From Geodermatophilus tzadiensis (lineage in GTDB: Bacteria; Actinomycetota; Actinomycetes; Mycobacteriales; Geodermatophilaceae), in contig NZ_PVTG01000007.1 of the NCBI RefSeq assembly GCF_003002915.1, positions 62,001 to 126,000 on the forward strand: DNA of 64,000 bases. The letters run 5' to 3'. Positions 45,424 through 54,122 of this stretch are shown in pieces. Every line of letters begins with the position of its first letter. Position 1 is the first letter of the stretch. Made by a program: the position numbers and the translations under genes. Under the pieces are notes generated by a model that saw nothing but the letters and a program-made list of their open reading frames with translations, did no database searches and was not told the origin of the DNA.

Positions 45424-45951
45424 CCCGTCGACGGTACCCGGGGGGTCGTCCGGTGTCAGGGTCCCCGGACCGCCCCGGGCGGTCCCGGAGCAGGGGCCGG
45501 CACCGGTGTCGCGGCTGGCTCCGATGTGCCTGCGCCGAGACGAGGCTGGACCGTCACTGGCCGAGCACCTGTGCCACTCGTCCTGCACCACCACCGCGGA
45601 CGTCCACAGGCACGTCGGTCCGGCCCGGCAGCGGGAGGCGGCCGAGGTCAGGACTCACCGAGGTCGTCCAGCGTCGCTGTACTCACGCGAGAGGCGGGCC
45701 ACCCTCGTCGGGTGACCCGCCCCTGACCTGCCGCCTCGCTGTCGGGCTGACGGGATGTGGACCTGCGACACCTTCACCCCCAGCCCCCGGCAGCAGGTCC
45801 GCGGCCCCGAGTGACGGCCAGAGGATGCCTGTCAGCCGTCCCGTCATCAGCAACCCTCTCCGGCTCATTGAGATCCATGGCGACTCGGGGCTCACTCGTC
45901 ACGGGACCGGTCGGCGCAGCCGCGGGCCCTTGCGTCGTGGGCGACGCAGGG
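45424..45951. other. Gene-free 528-base gap upstream of the MEDS pair
   Basis: It contains the terminator of the upstream MEDS-ATPase gene at one end and the GGGTAC box of the MEDS-STAS gene at the other (minus strand, about 45435-45440). The only other structure noted is 8-base inverted arms TGACGGGA / TCCCGTCA at 45748-45755 and 45839-45846, too far apart to interpret. No gene is supported. Confidence 0.45.
45927..45951 (-). terminator. Strong hairpin terminator after the third MEDS gene
   Basis: TGCGTCG pairs with CGACGCA around the tetraloop TGGG, extended by CCC/GGG past a single-base bulge. It starts directly after the stop codon. Confidence 0.65.
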
Positions 45952-46866
45952 TCACATCACGATGCGGGCGGTGAAGCCGTCGGCCGATGTGAAGAAGTCG
46001 ATGCACCAGGTCAACTGACGAGCAACCCAGAGCCCGGCGCCGACTCCCGGCCTGGGCGCCAGGTAGCCGGCGAGCGGGTCGTCGAAGCCGGCTCCGCGAT
46101 CGACGATCTCGCAGGCGAACCGCCCGTCCGCACGTCCGACACGGATCGACACCACACCGCCGCCGTGCTGCTCCGCGTTGACGAACACCTCCGAGGTGGC
46201 GAGCAGCATGTCCAGGACCCTCGCCGAGGGCATCCGTTCGGCGACCAACTCGCGCGCCAGGAGCTCGCGGAACTGCTCCACACCGTCCACGACGGGAAGG
46301 GGCCGCAGCACCTGCATCGGCCTGCGGGCGGCGGAGGATCCACGCAGCAGGCGCTCCGGCTCCTCGAACAGAGCGCTCCGCGTCCAGGTGCCTCCGCTGA
46401 CGACGCCTGGGTGGGTGCGCCACACGCCTTCGCGAACCGCTTCGGGCAGGGATCCCGTTGCGTAGGTGCACAGCACCCAGGCGGGTAGGTGCGAGAAGGA
46501 CCGGTTGAACGCCGCCTCATAGCCGGTCCAGAGATCCCACTCCCCGGGATCCGGACCGAACTGGACGTCCGCGACGGCCCGCAAGGAGGGAGTCCTCCGC
46601 AACTGCTCCGCGTACACGGCGTGGTAGGAGGCCAGCGTCCGGACGGGACGCGTGTAGGCGGCGCTGACGTCGACGAACCTCACCTCGGACGCGTCCGCGC
46701 CCAGGGCCTCCCGCATCAGCGAGAGCCCCTGGCGTGTGTGCGCGACCACGCCGCCTTCCCCCGCCTCCAACCCACGGCGCAGGAAGGCCGCGCCCAGTTC
46801 CACCCACTCGTCCCCGCTGTCGTAGACGAGGGCGTCGTGGCGCAGAGCCGTCCCCTGTGGTTCCAT
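45952..46866 (-). CDS. MEDS-domain protein with HATPase (second anti-sigma type kinase)
   Basis: A 304-residue protein. The MEDS domain (about 10-175) opens HDALVYDSGDEWVELGAAFLRRGLEAGEGGVVAHTR, and an RsbW-like ATPase follows with N-box LLATSEVFVNAEQHG and CEIVDRGAGFDDP. The Gly-rich lid is GVGAGLWVARQL. It lies 58 bases downstream of the sigma factor on the same strand, so it is the best candidate for that factor's own anti-sigma partner. ATG at 46866, with a GTG one codon earlier. Confidence 0.87.
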   Translation of the reverse strand: MEPQGTALRHDALVYDSGDEWVELGAAFLRRGLEAGEGGVVAHTRQGLSLMREALGADASEVRFVDVSAAYTRPVRTLASYHAVYAEQLRRTPSLRAVADVQFGPDPGEWDLWTGYEAAFNRSFSHLPAWVLCTYATGSLPEAVREGVWRTHPGVVSGGTWTRSALFEEPERLLRGSSAARRPMQVLRPLPVVDGVEQFRELLARELVAERMPSARVLDMLLATSEVFVNAEQHGGGVVSIRVGRADGRFACEIVDRGAGFDDPLAGYLAPRPGVGAGLWVARQLTWCIDFFTSADGFTARIVM

Positions 46867-46924
46867 CACCCTCCCTCGGCGAGATCACTCCCTGTGTTCG
46901 CCACTAAGCCGCACCTGGCCGGTG

Positions 46925-47725
46925 TCAAGTCTCGTTCGGTACGGCGACCGCTGGCCGGGCGAGAGAAGCTCGCAGCTTGGCAAGCGCTCCGGCCTCGATC
47001 TGTCGCACCCGCTCCGCCGTCACACCCAATCCGGTGGCGATGCCTCGGAGCGTCTGCGCCGGCTCGTCCAGCCCGAAGTGCTGGCGGATCACCAGGCGCT
47101 CCCGATCGTCGAGCAGGTCGGTGAGGGCCCGGACCTCGCCGACCTCGATGTCGTCGAGCACGTCGTCGAACGCCCACTCGGCTTGGGGATCGGCGATGCG
47201 TTCCCCCACTGTCGCGACCGCCACGCCGTCCTGGTCGACCCGCTCCTCGAGGCTGTGAGGCGTGCGCTCGGCGGCCTGCAGTCGTTCGATCTGCGCCTGC
47301 GGCAGACCGGTGGACCGGCTCAGCTCCTCGGTCGTCGGCTCGGCGCCGTGCTGCCTGAGGTGGTCGGCGCGAGCAGCACGCACCGTGGCAAGCACCCGGA
47401 CCGCGCGGTCGGACAGGGCGACAGGACGGGCGAGGTCCGCGACGAGCTCCTGCATCGCCTTGCGCACCCAGTACGACGCGTACGCCCAGAACGGCGTGCC
47501 CAAGGAAGGGTCGAATCGGCGCGTGGCCAGCAGGAGACCGGCGATCCCCTCCTGGACCAGCTCCCGGCGCTCGATCCGGCTGGTGCGCCGGAACGTGCCG
47601 GCGAGGGCGACGATGGCCGGGAGGCACGCCTCGACCAGCCTGCGGCGTGCCTCGTGGTCGCCCAGTTCGGCCGCCACGACGAGGTCGCGCTCCTCATCGG
47701 GCGAGAGCCGGGCGACGGGAGTCAC
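46925..47725 (-). CDS. Sigma-70 family RNA polymerase sigma factor (group 2/3-like)
   Basis: A 266-residue sigma factor. Region 2 (about 25-100) includes RRELVQEGIAGLLLATRRFDPSLGTPFWAYASYWVRKAM, with core-binding and -10 recognition helices. Region 3 (about 110-165) is followed by region 4 (about 200-255), LDDRERLVIRQHFGLDEPAQTLRGIATGLGVTAERVRQIEAGA. It lacks region 1.1, so it is an alternative rather than the primary factor. GTG at 47725 begins just before region 1.2; no strong ribosome site is visible. The MEDS-ATPase gene directly downstream suggests control by an anti-sigma switch. Confidence 0.9.
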   Translation of the reverse strand: MTPVARLSPDEERDLVVAAELGDHEARRRLVEACLPAIVALAGTFRRTSRIERRELVQEGIAGLLLATRRFDPSLGTPFWAYASYWVRKAMQELVADLARPVALSDRAVRVLATVRAARADHLRQHGAEPTTEELSRSTGLPQAQIERLQAAERTPHSLEERVDQDGVAVATVGERIADPQAEWAFDDVLDDIEVGEVRALTDLLDDRERLVIRQHFGLDEPAQTLRGIATGLGVTAERVRQIEAGALAKLRASLARPAVAVPNET

Positions 47726-48175
47726 GATGGCTGAGCGCCGCTGCGCGAGAGGCCGGGCTCTCGACGCATCTCTCCACCCCCTCGCCGACGACCGGATCGT
47801 GCCATGGGCGTCCTCTCGCAACCACGACTTGCTTCCCGGGGGGTCACGGCTTAGTGGGGAGGACGTCAGCCGAAGAACCGCCGAGGGGATCGACATGAAC
47901 GCCGTCGCGACCTGCACCGACCGGGGCGGGTCGCACCGCGGCCCGACGCCGACACCCGACGGGTGACGTCGGATCCCGTCCACCGCGACGCCGGCGGACG
48001 GACCTGACCTACTCCAGCCGGGGCGCCCCGCGGTCGCCCCGACATCCTGCCGACCGTGCTGTCCGCCAGACGGTGGTCGAGCGCTGCCGTTCCCCGGCTG
48101 CGCTGCGTCGCCTGTCCTCCCGGTCGTCGTCATCCACGTCCCGCGCGCCCGCGCGCCCTCCTCCGGGCGGTTCCC
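47726..48175. other. 450-base divergent region, sigma factor / LAL regulator
   Basis: It holds the promoters of the sigma factor (minus) and the first LAL regulator (plus). On the plus strand TTGCTT (47829-47834) and TTAGTG (47851-47856) are 16 bases apart, a weak sigma-70-like match. It is followed by a possible 23-codon open frame starting at the ATG at 47895 (MNAVATCTDRGG...) with GAGGGGATC upstream, which could be a leader peptide. Nothing else is supported. Confidence 0.35.
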
Positions 48176-51019
48176 GTGACCTCACCTGCTCCCCCACCGT
48201 CGTTGCCGGGACGGCGTGACGAGTGCGACCTGCTCCGCCGTCTCGTGGCAGCGGCCAAGGCTGGTCGCAGCCAGGCCCTGGTGCTGCGAGGCGAGGCGGG
48301 CATCGGGAAGACCGCCCTGCTGAACTTCATGCTCGAGCGGACGGCGGGCTGCAGGGTCGTCCGAGCCGCGGGCGTCGAATCCGAGATGGAGCTCGCCTAT
48401 GCGAGCCTCCACCAGCTGTGCAGCCCTCTCCTGGGTCGGCTCGACGGACTGCCCGGACCCCAGCAGGAGGCGCTGGCCACTGCATTCGGGCTGCGCTCCG
48501 GGGGCGCACCCGATCGGTTCCTCGTGGGCCTTGCAGTGCTGACCCTGCTGTCGTCGGTGGCCGAGGACCGACCGTTGATCTGCGTCGTGGACGACGCCCA
48601 GTGGCTCGACCAAGCGACGCTGCAGGCGCTGGAGTTCGTCGCCCGACGGCTGGCGGCCGAGCCCATCGCCATGGTGTTCGCGCTGCGAGGATCCGACCAC
48701 GAGCCCCGGCTCACCGGTCTGCCGGAGCTGGTCGTGCGCGGCCTCGGCATGCGGGATGCTGCGACGCTGCTGGAGTCGACGGTGAACGGTGTCCTGGACG
48801 CCCGGGTCCGTACCCGCATCCTGGCCGAGAGCCGCGGCAACCCGCTCGCCCTCCTGGAGTTGCCTCGCGGGCACTCGACCGCCGACCTGGCCTTCGGCGG
48901 TGACGTCGAGGAGGTCGCCCCGCCGCTGGCGCGGCGGCTCGAGCACGAGTTCCTCCGGCAGGTGGATGCGCTCCCGACGCTGGCCCGCCGGCTGCTCCTG
49001 GTGGCCGCTGCCGAGCCCGTCGGGGACGTCCTCCTTCTCTGGCGGGCCGCCGAGCGACTGGGCATCGACGCCGACACGGCGGCCGCGGCAGAAGATGCGG
49101 GCCTGCTCCAGGTGCGTGAACGCACCCGCTTCCGGCACCCACTCGTCCGGTCCGCCGTCTACCGCGCAGCCACCGACGCCGAGCGGCGGCAGGTCCACGC
49201 TGCGCTGGCCGAGGTGACCGATCCGGAGGCAGACCCGGATCGCCGGGCGTGGCACCGAGCGTGCGCCGCCGTGGGCCCGGACGAGGCAGTCGCCGCGGAA
49301 CTCGAACGCTCAGCCGACAGGGCGCAGGCCAAGGGTGGCCTGGCCGCTGCGGCCGCCTTCCTGGAGCGCGCGGTGATCCTCACGCCTGAGCCCCTCCGCC
49401 GGGCCCGACGATCGATCGACGCCGCCCAGGCCAAGGTGTCCGCCGGCGCATTCGCGGCGGCCGCCCGCTTGCTGACAACGGCGGAGATGGGTCCGCTCGG
49501 AGAAGCCGAACGAGCCCGCATCGAGGTGCTCCGGGCGCGGCTGTCGTTCGCCGCAGACCGGGGGAACGAAGCACTGCCCCTGCTGCTGACCGCCGCTCGG
49601 CGACTCGAGCGGATCGACGCCACCCTGGCCCGGGACACCTACCTCGACGCCCTGGCCGCGGCACTGTTCGCCGGCCGCTTGGCCGCAGGACCCGGCGCTC
49701 ACGAGGTGGCGCGAGCCGCTCGAGCAGCCCCCGCGCTGCCACAGCCGCGGAAAGGCGACCTCCTCCTCGACGGCCTCGCAGTCCTGCACACCGACGGCTA
49801 CGACGCGGCCGTCCCGCTCCTGCAGCGGGCCGTCAGCACGTTCGCGCGCGAAGACCTCACCGTGGACGAGGGCTTGCGCTTCGCCTGGCTCGCGGCTGCG
49901 ACGACAACACTGCTGTGGGACGACTCCAACTGGGACCGGCTGTCCCGGCGGCACCTGGACTTCGCCCGTCAGTCGGGGGGCCTGAGCGCCCTGCCGCTCG
50001 CTCTGAACACCCGCATCGTCGTGCACCTCTTCACCGGCGACCTGGACAAGGCTGCGTTCCTGGTCGAGGAACTCCGCTCGGTCACCGAGGCCACGGGCAA
50101 CGGCCTCGCGCCGTACGGAGAGGTCGGTCTGCTCGCCCTGCGGGGTGACCCCGAGGTGGCTGAGCCGTTCATCCAGAGCTGCCTGGACGACGTGGTGACT
50201 CGGGGCGAGGGCGTCGGCGTCAACATGACCGCGTGGGCACGCGCAGTGCTCTGCAACGGACTCGGTCGCTACGACGACGCACTGCGCTGGGCCCGGGTAC
50301 CGGCTGCTCAGCCACTGGAGACGGGCATACCCCAGTGGGCGCTGGCCGAGCTCGTCGAGGCAGGGATGCGGAGCGGGGACGTCGCTGCGGCCGCTGTGGC
50401 ACAGGAACAGCTCACCGCCATGGCCACAGCGAGCGGTACCGACTGGGCACTGGGCGTCCGCGCGGCCCGAGAGGCTCTGCTCCGCCGTGGTCCTGCCGCC
50501 GACGAGCTGTACCGGGAAGCGATCACGCGCCTGGACCGGACGCTGATCCGCAGCGAACAGGCCAGGGCGCGGCTGCTCTACGGCGAATGGCTGCGCCGCG
50601 AAGGCCGCCGCGTCGAGGCTCTGGCACAGCTGCGCGCGGCGCATGAAGCACTCCAGGCGATGGGAGCCCAAGCGTTCGCCGCACGAGCTCGGCAGGAGCT
50701 GCAGGCCACCGGGGAGGCCGTGCGCAGGAGCGTGACCGCAGAACCCGCCGAACTGACGCCTCAGGAGCTGCACATCGCACGGCTGGCCGCCCAAGGGCTG
50801 ACCAACACCGAGATCGCGGCGATGCTGTTCATCAGCGCCCGAACGGTCGAGTGGCACCTCCGCAAGGTCTTCACGAAGCTCGGGCTCACGACTCGCCGCG
50901 AGCTGCGCAGGTCGCTCCCCGCCGTCGATGACCGTGCCGTTTCCGCCGCGCAGGCGGGCGGATCCCTGCCGCGTGCCCGCGGTCCGCGTGGCGGGAGACC
51001 GAGGCCGACCCCCTCCTGA
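48176..51019 (+). CDS. LAL-type LuxR family regulator with ATPase domain (paralogue 1)
   Basis: A 947-residue MalT-like regulator. Walker A GEAGIGKT is at residues 39-46, Walker B-like LICVVDDAQWLD at 134-145, and a long helical TPR-like region spans about 350-840. A C-terminal LuxR helix-turn-helix begins at ELTPQELHIARLAAQGLTNTEIA and ends RELRRSL. Such proteins bind a ligand, oligomerise with ATP, and activate nearby genes. It is plainly a paralogue of the gene at 56752, with collinear similarity throughout. It differs in a 30-residue basic Gly/Arg/Pro C-terminal tail. GTG at 48176 chosen; the ribosome site is weak. Confidence 0.9.
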   Translation: MTSPAPPPSLPGRRDECDLLRRLVAAAKAGRSQALVLRGEAGIGKTALLNFMLERTAGCRVVRAAGVESEMELAYASLHQLCSPLLGRLDGLPGPQQEALATAFGLRSGGAPDRFLVGLAVLTLLSSVAEDRPLICVVDDAQWLDQATLQALEFVARRLAAEPIAMVFALRGSDHEPRLTGLPELVVRGLGMRDAATLLESTVNGVLDARVRTRILAESRGNPLALLELPRGHSTADLAFGGDVEEVAPPLARRLEHEFLRQVDALPTLARRLLLVAAAEPVGDVLLLWRAAERLGIDADTAAAAEDAGLLQVRERTRFRHPLVRSAVYRAATDAERRQVHAALAEVTDPEADPDRRAWHRACAAVGPDEAVAAELERSADRAQAKGGLAAAAAFLERAVILTPEPLRRARRSIDAAQAKVSAGAFAAAARLLTTAEMGPLGEAERARIEVLRARLSFAADRGNEALPLLLTAARRLERIDATLARDTYLDALAAALFAGRLAAGPGAHEVARAARAAPALPQPRKGDLLLDGLAVLHTDGYDAAVPLLQRAVSTFAREDLTVDEGLRFAWLAAATTTLLWDDSNWDRLSRRHLDFARQSGGLSALPLALNTRIVVHLFTGDLDKAAFLVEELRSVTEATGNGLAPYGEVGLLALRGDPEVAEPFIQSCLDDVVTRGEGVGVNMTAWARAVLCNGLGRYDDALRWARVPAAQPLETGIPQWALAELVEAGMRSGDVAAAAVAQEQLTAMATASGTDWALGVRAAREALLRRGPAADELYREAITRLDRTLIRSEQARARLLYGEWLRREGRRVEALAQLRAAHEALQAMGAQAFAARARQELQATGEAVRRSVTAEPAELTPQELHIARLAAQGLTNTEIAAMLFISARTVEWHLRKVFTKLGLTTRRELRRSLPAVDDRAVSAAQAGGSLPRARGPRGGRPRPTPS

Positions 51020-51135
51020 GGCGGCTCTACCGGACCGGCACCCCCAGGCGCCGCAACCCCGGACGAGCGACCGTTCCTCCGCTTCGCACGCACTCCGGAA
51101 CCACGCGGCACCGACGTCCCCGGTCCGGCCGCACC

Positions 51136-51649
51136 TCAGCCATCGCAGCGCGGCGGCCCCCATCGACCTCGTGCCAGGAAGGCCGGCCGGGCCAGGGCAT
51201 CCGGGCGGCCGTGGCCGTGCGACTGGAGGACGTACGCGCTGAGGCGGTCGTGTGGGCAGCAACAGCTCGAGCCAGTCGCTGCGATCACCCCCACCAGCCG
51301 GACCTCCGGAGTGGCGAAGCCGACCGCGTCGAGGACGGCGCCCGCGAGCAGGGGGACCGGTGCCCGGGAGGGCGGAGGTCAGGCCGTAGGACCGGCCGAG
51401 GGACAGTCCGGGCCCCGTTCCAGCCGTGACGACGGCAGCGGGACCCCAGCGCCCGAGGTGATCCTGCAGGGCGACGTGGACACCGAACAGGCCGAGGATG
51501 CCGAACAGCGCGCCGGTGAGGGCCGGCCACGCCGCGACGGCGGCGGATCGAGGATCACCGGCGAGGAGGCGGATGACGGTGCTGGCGGCGATCAGCACGC
51601 CGAGGACGGTGGTGGCGGCGGAGCTCGCCCGAAGGGCCGTGAGCGACAC
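51136..51649 (-). pseudogene. Frameshifted small membrane protein
   Basis: From a GTG at 51649 the frame reads SLTALRASSAATTVLGVLIAASTVIRLLAG and continues with two more hydrophobic helices up to TSALPGTGP. There a run of five G on the plus strand (51351-51355) shifts the frame. Removing one base continues it as LLAGAVLDAVGFATPEVRLVGV, ending at a stop at 51136. The protein would be a three- to four-helix membrane protein of unknown family. Either a true one-base insertion or a homopolymer sequencing error. Confidence 0.65.
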
Positions 51650-51728
51650 GTGGATTCCTTCCGTTCCCACTCGCCGGCCGGTGTGGTGCTCGGGCTCAGC
51701 CGGCGTGGAGCCGACCATCCGGTACCTG

Positions 51729-51741
51729 AGGTGTCACACCT
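51729..51741. promoter_or_regulatory. 13-bp palindrome between membrane gene and TetR gene
   Basis: AGGTGT-C-ACACCT is a perfect inverted repeat with a one-base centre, 80 bases upstream of the membrane protein start and about 205 upstream of the TetR start. This is a natural position for an operator of that TetR repressor. Confidence 0.5.
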
Positions 51742-51946
51742 GTGGGAGGCCCGGTGGAACACCGGTTCGCGGCGGTGCCGACGGCCGATGGCCCCGGGCT
51801 CTGCGCGAGTGGACTCTCGGCGGCGGCTACCCCGGCACGGTGCGCTGGTCGGGTCGCTGCTGCACGATCGGCCAATAGGGCGCCCTCGACACCGGCCAGC
51901 TGGCAGGCACGGCACCCCGGGGAGCCCTCGAGGAGGTCAGTAGGCG

Positions 51947-52624
51947 GTGTCTGACGGATCCGTCCCAGCCACTGGGTCCCGTGGCGACTCAGCGGAGAGC
52001 TCGAGCCCTCCACAGGGCCGCCGGAGCCGTAGTTGGACGCGGGTCGAGCGAACAGCACTCGAGCTCTTCGACCGGCACGGTGTGGAGGCAGTGACGGTTG
52101 AGCAGATCTGCGCGGCGGCCGGTATCGGTCCGGCGACCTTCTACCGTCACTTCGGCACCAAGGACGGGGTGCTGTTCGCGTACCGGCCGTTCTTCCTCGA
52201 GGCCATCCGGGAAGCCGTCGCCCGGGCACCGACCGGGACGACCGCAGACCAGTTGGAAGGCGCCCTCCTGGGCTTCGCCGACTACCTCGAGGTGCACGCC
52301 GAGGAGTTGGCCATGCGCGACCGCATCGTCACCGCCAACCCGGTCCTGCTGTCGCGCACGTTGCTCGTGCAGCGCGAGTGGGAGGCGGAGCTCGCCGGCG
52401 CCCTCGCAGCGGCACGCGACGTCCCCGACACCGATCCGACCGTCTGGTGGAACGCAGCCCTGGGACTCGTCGTCATCCGCGCTGCCTTCCGTCGCTGGCG
52501 AGGCGGGACCACCGCCACACTCCGGCAGTGCGTGGGTGAGAGCTTCGCAGAGGCCGCCGTGACCATCGGCAGGTGCACCGACCCAGAGCACCTGCACGGC
52601 GGAGTCCCCTCTCACCCTGCGTGA
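51947..52624 (+). CDS. TetR family transcriptional regulator
   Basis: A 225-residue repressor-type protein. The N-terminal helix-turn-helix (about 35-80) reads ALELFDRHGVEAVTVEQICAAAGIGPATFYRHFGTKDGVLFAYR. The C-terminal ligand-binding helices follow. The first 25 residues are Ser/Arg-rich. GTG start at 51947 with AGGAGG 10 bases upstream. It is divergent from the frameshifted membrane protein gene with a palindrome between, suggesting control of that gene and of itself. Confidence 0.9.
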   Translation: MSDGSVPATGSRGDSAESSSPPQGRRSRSWTRVERTALELFDRHGVEAVTVEQICAAAGIGPATFYRHFGTKDGVLFAYRPFFLEAIREAVARAPTGTTADQLEGALLGFADYLEVHAEELAMRDRIVTANPVLLSRTLLVQREWEAELAGALAAARDVPDTDPTVWWNAALGLVVIRAAFRRWRGGTTATLRQCVGESFAEAAVTIGRCTDPEHLHGGVPSHPA

Positions 52625-52894
52625 CGCGCCGGTCATGCGTCATGGGCTCACTCGAGTCGACGCCTGCCGTGCCAGCGGTACCGCAGCACGGAGCGTCTGT
52701 CGCTGACTGCCGGAGCTCCTGGCTGATCGGCCTCACGCGACCCCGGGGTCAGACCCTGGCGCGAGGGCGACCAGCTCAGGGCACCTTCGAGCCAGAGGCG
52801 ACCGATGACCCGTCGCGCGTGGAGACCGACCGGAGGAGAGGGACCGCAGTGCACTCGAACGAGGAACTCGCCGAGCTGTCGGCCGCCGGGGTGG

Positions 52895-53323
52895 CCGTGC
52901 GGCTCGATGTGTCGTCGCGGGATCGGCCGCGGGCGGCCACTGGCTCCGGCATCCAGTACGCACCGGCCAGCGCGATGGCCTGCAGGCCGAAGGGCACGGC
53001 ATGGGGCAGCATCCGGGGCGCCCAGGCCGGCTGCACGAGCGCGGATGCCGTCAGGACACCGAGCGCGATGCCGGCGCTGCTGGCCAGACCAGGGAGGCGA
53101 GGACGCCCAGCGCGTACGTCGCGTAGACGAGCGTCGAGGTCGACGGCGAGAAGCCCCACAGCGCGCTGTGGTTCCGGTGGAGGGGCGTGGGGCGTGGGGG
53201 TCGCAGCCGCGAACAGTCCGAGGTAGATGGCGTGACCGGCCAGCCCGTAGGCCACCGGACGGAGAGCCGACGGCGGGGCGCGGCAGTCCTCGGAACGGTG
53301 CGGGGTGCCTGCGGAGTGGACAA
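52895..53323 (-). pseudogene. Decayed MFS transporter gene
   Basis: A possible TTG start at 53323 has GAGGAGACG upstream. Recognisable transporter pieces occur in two alternating frames: GLAGHAIYLGLFAAATPTP, then WGFSPSTSTLVYATYALGVLASLVW in another frame, then SSAGIALGVLTASALVQPAWAPRML and FGLQAIALAGAYWMPEPV back in the former. The order matches helices of a 12-helix MFS protein, but the middle is missing, so at least two frameshifts and an internal deletion have occurred. A CCAGGG-N5-CCCTGG site lies 241 bases upstream. Confidence 0.6.
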
Positions 53324-53791
53324 AATCTCGTCTCCTCACGATGGTCGAGCCCCCGCAGGGAGTGGCCCGGTCGGCGACCGCACCGCGATGGCGAGCGGCG
53401 CAGGCGTGGCGGACAGGGAGGCACCGGGTGCGGCCCCTGGCGGGCCAGGAAGACGTCGCATCCCGTCGGGAGTCGCCAGGAGTCGGCCGTGACCCCGAGC
53501 GGATCGCACCTCGCCCGGCGTCCTCGACGAGGTCGACGCTCCTCCGTGCGCTTCCGGCTGACACCAGGGAGGCACCCTGGACACCACCCGAGCCTCGTCA
53601 CGAGCGCCGGGGCCCGCCGACGCGACCAGTCCCGGCCGGCACTGGCGGGCGACTGTGGGGGTCGTTCCGGAGCGGGCGGGTCTCCAGCACCGGTGGACAG
53701 CGGGCTGCGAAGCGCGCGGCCGAGCTCGCCTCAGCCACACGGACGCCGGAGGTCACGTCCGGCACTCACGCCACCCACCTGAGCCGAACGC
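53324..53791. other. Gene-free stretch between two pseudogenes
   Basis: It holds palindrome site 1 (53564-53580) and the shared 18-base element (53525-53542). Open frames here have no protein-like composition. Likely decayed promoter DNA of the transporter and of the truncated LAL gene. Confidence 0.45.
53564..53580. promoter_or_regulatory. Palindrome site 1, CCAGGG-N5-CCCTGG
   Basis: The 17-base site CCAGGGAGGCACCCTGG. The element CGACGAGGTCGACGCTCC lies at 53525-53542, 21 bases away, exactly as at site 2, so the whole block is a duplicated promoter. It is upstream of the decayed MFS gene. Confidence 0.65.
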
Positions 53792-54115
53792 GCATGCGCA
53801 TCGAGCTGGCCCGTGCCCATCACCTCTCCGGCGAACGGCCGAGCAGCTCCGGACGCGGGCCGGACGCTCGAGGGCAGTTCCTCACCGCGCACGACCTGTG
53901 CCGAGCAACGGGAGCGGACGGGTTCGCCGATCGCGCACGCCGCGAGCAGCGGGCCTGCGGTGAGGTCCTGCCCGAGCACGGTGCTCAGGAGGTTCGCGTG
54001 CTGTCCGCGCGGGAAGCGCGGATCGCCCGCCTGGCGGCTGACGGTTGGACGACCACGGAGATCGGAGCGCAGCTCCTCCTCAGCCCGCGGACCGTGGAGC
54101 GGCGCCCGCCCTCCG
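53792..54115 (+). pseudogene. 3' remnant of a third LAL-type LuxR regulator
   Basis: The frame reads MRIELARAHHLSGE, then FLTAHDLCRATGADGFADRARREQ, then LSAREARIARLAADGWTTTEIGAQLLLSPRTVE. This aligns end to end with the last 110 or so residues of both full LAL proteins (LLYGEWLRRE..., RAAHE..., LTPQE...GLTN.EI...ISARTVE). It lacks the ATPase and TPR parts and stops matching right after the RTVE of the recognition helix, where the DUF5709 gene from the other strand ends. It is a truncated copy, not a functional regulator. Confidence 0.7.
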
Positions 54116-54122
54116 GCAGGGC

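Noticed and set aside
45506..45895. Two 70-codon frames in the gap upstream of the MEDS-STAS gene
   Set aside because: No ribosome sites of note, no similarity, and unusual His/Cys/Arg-rich composition.
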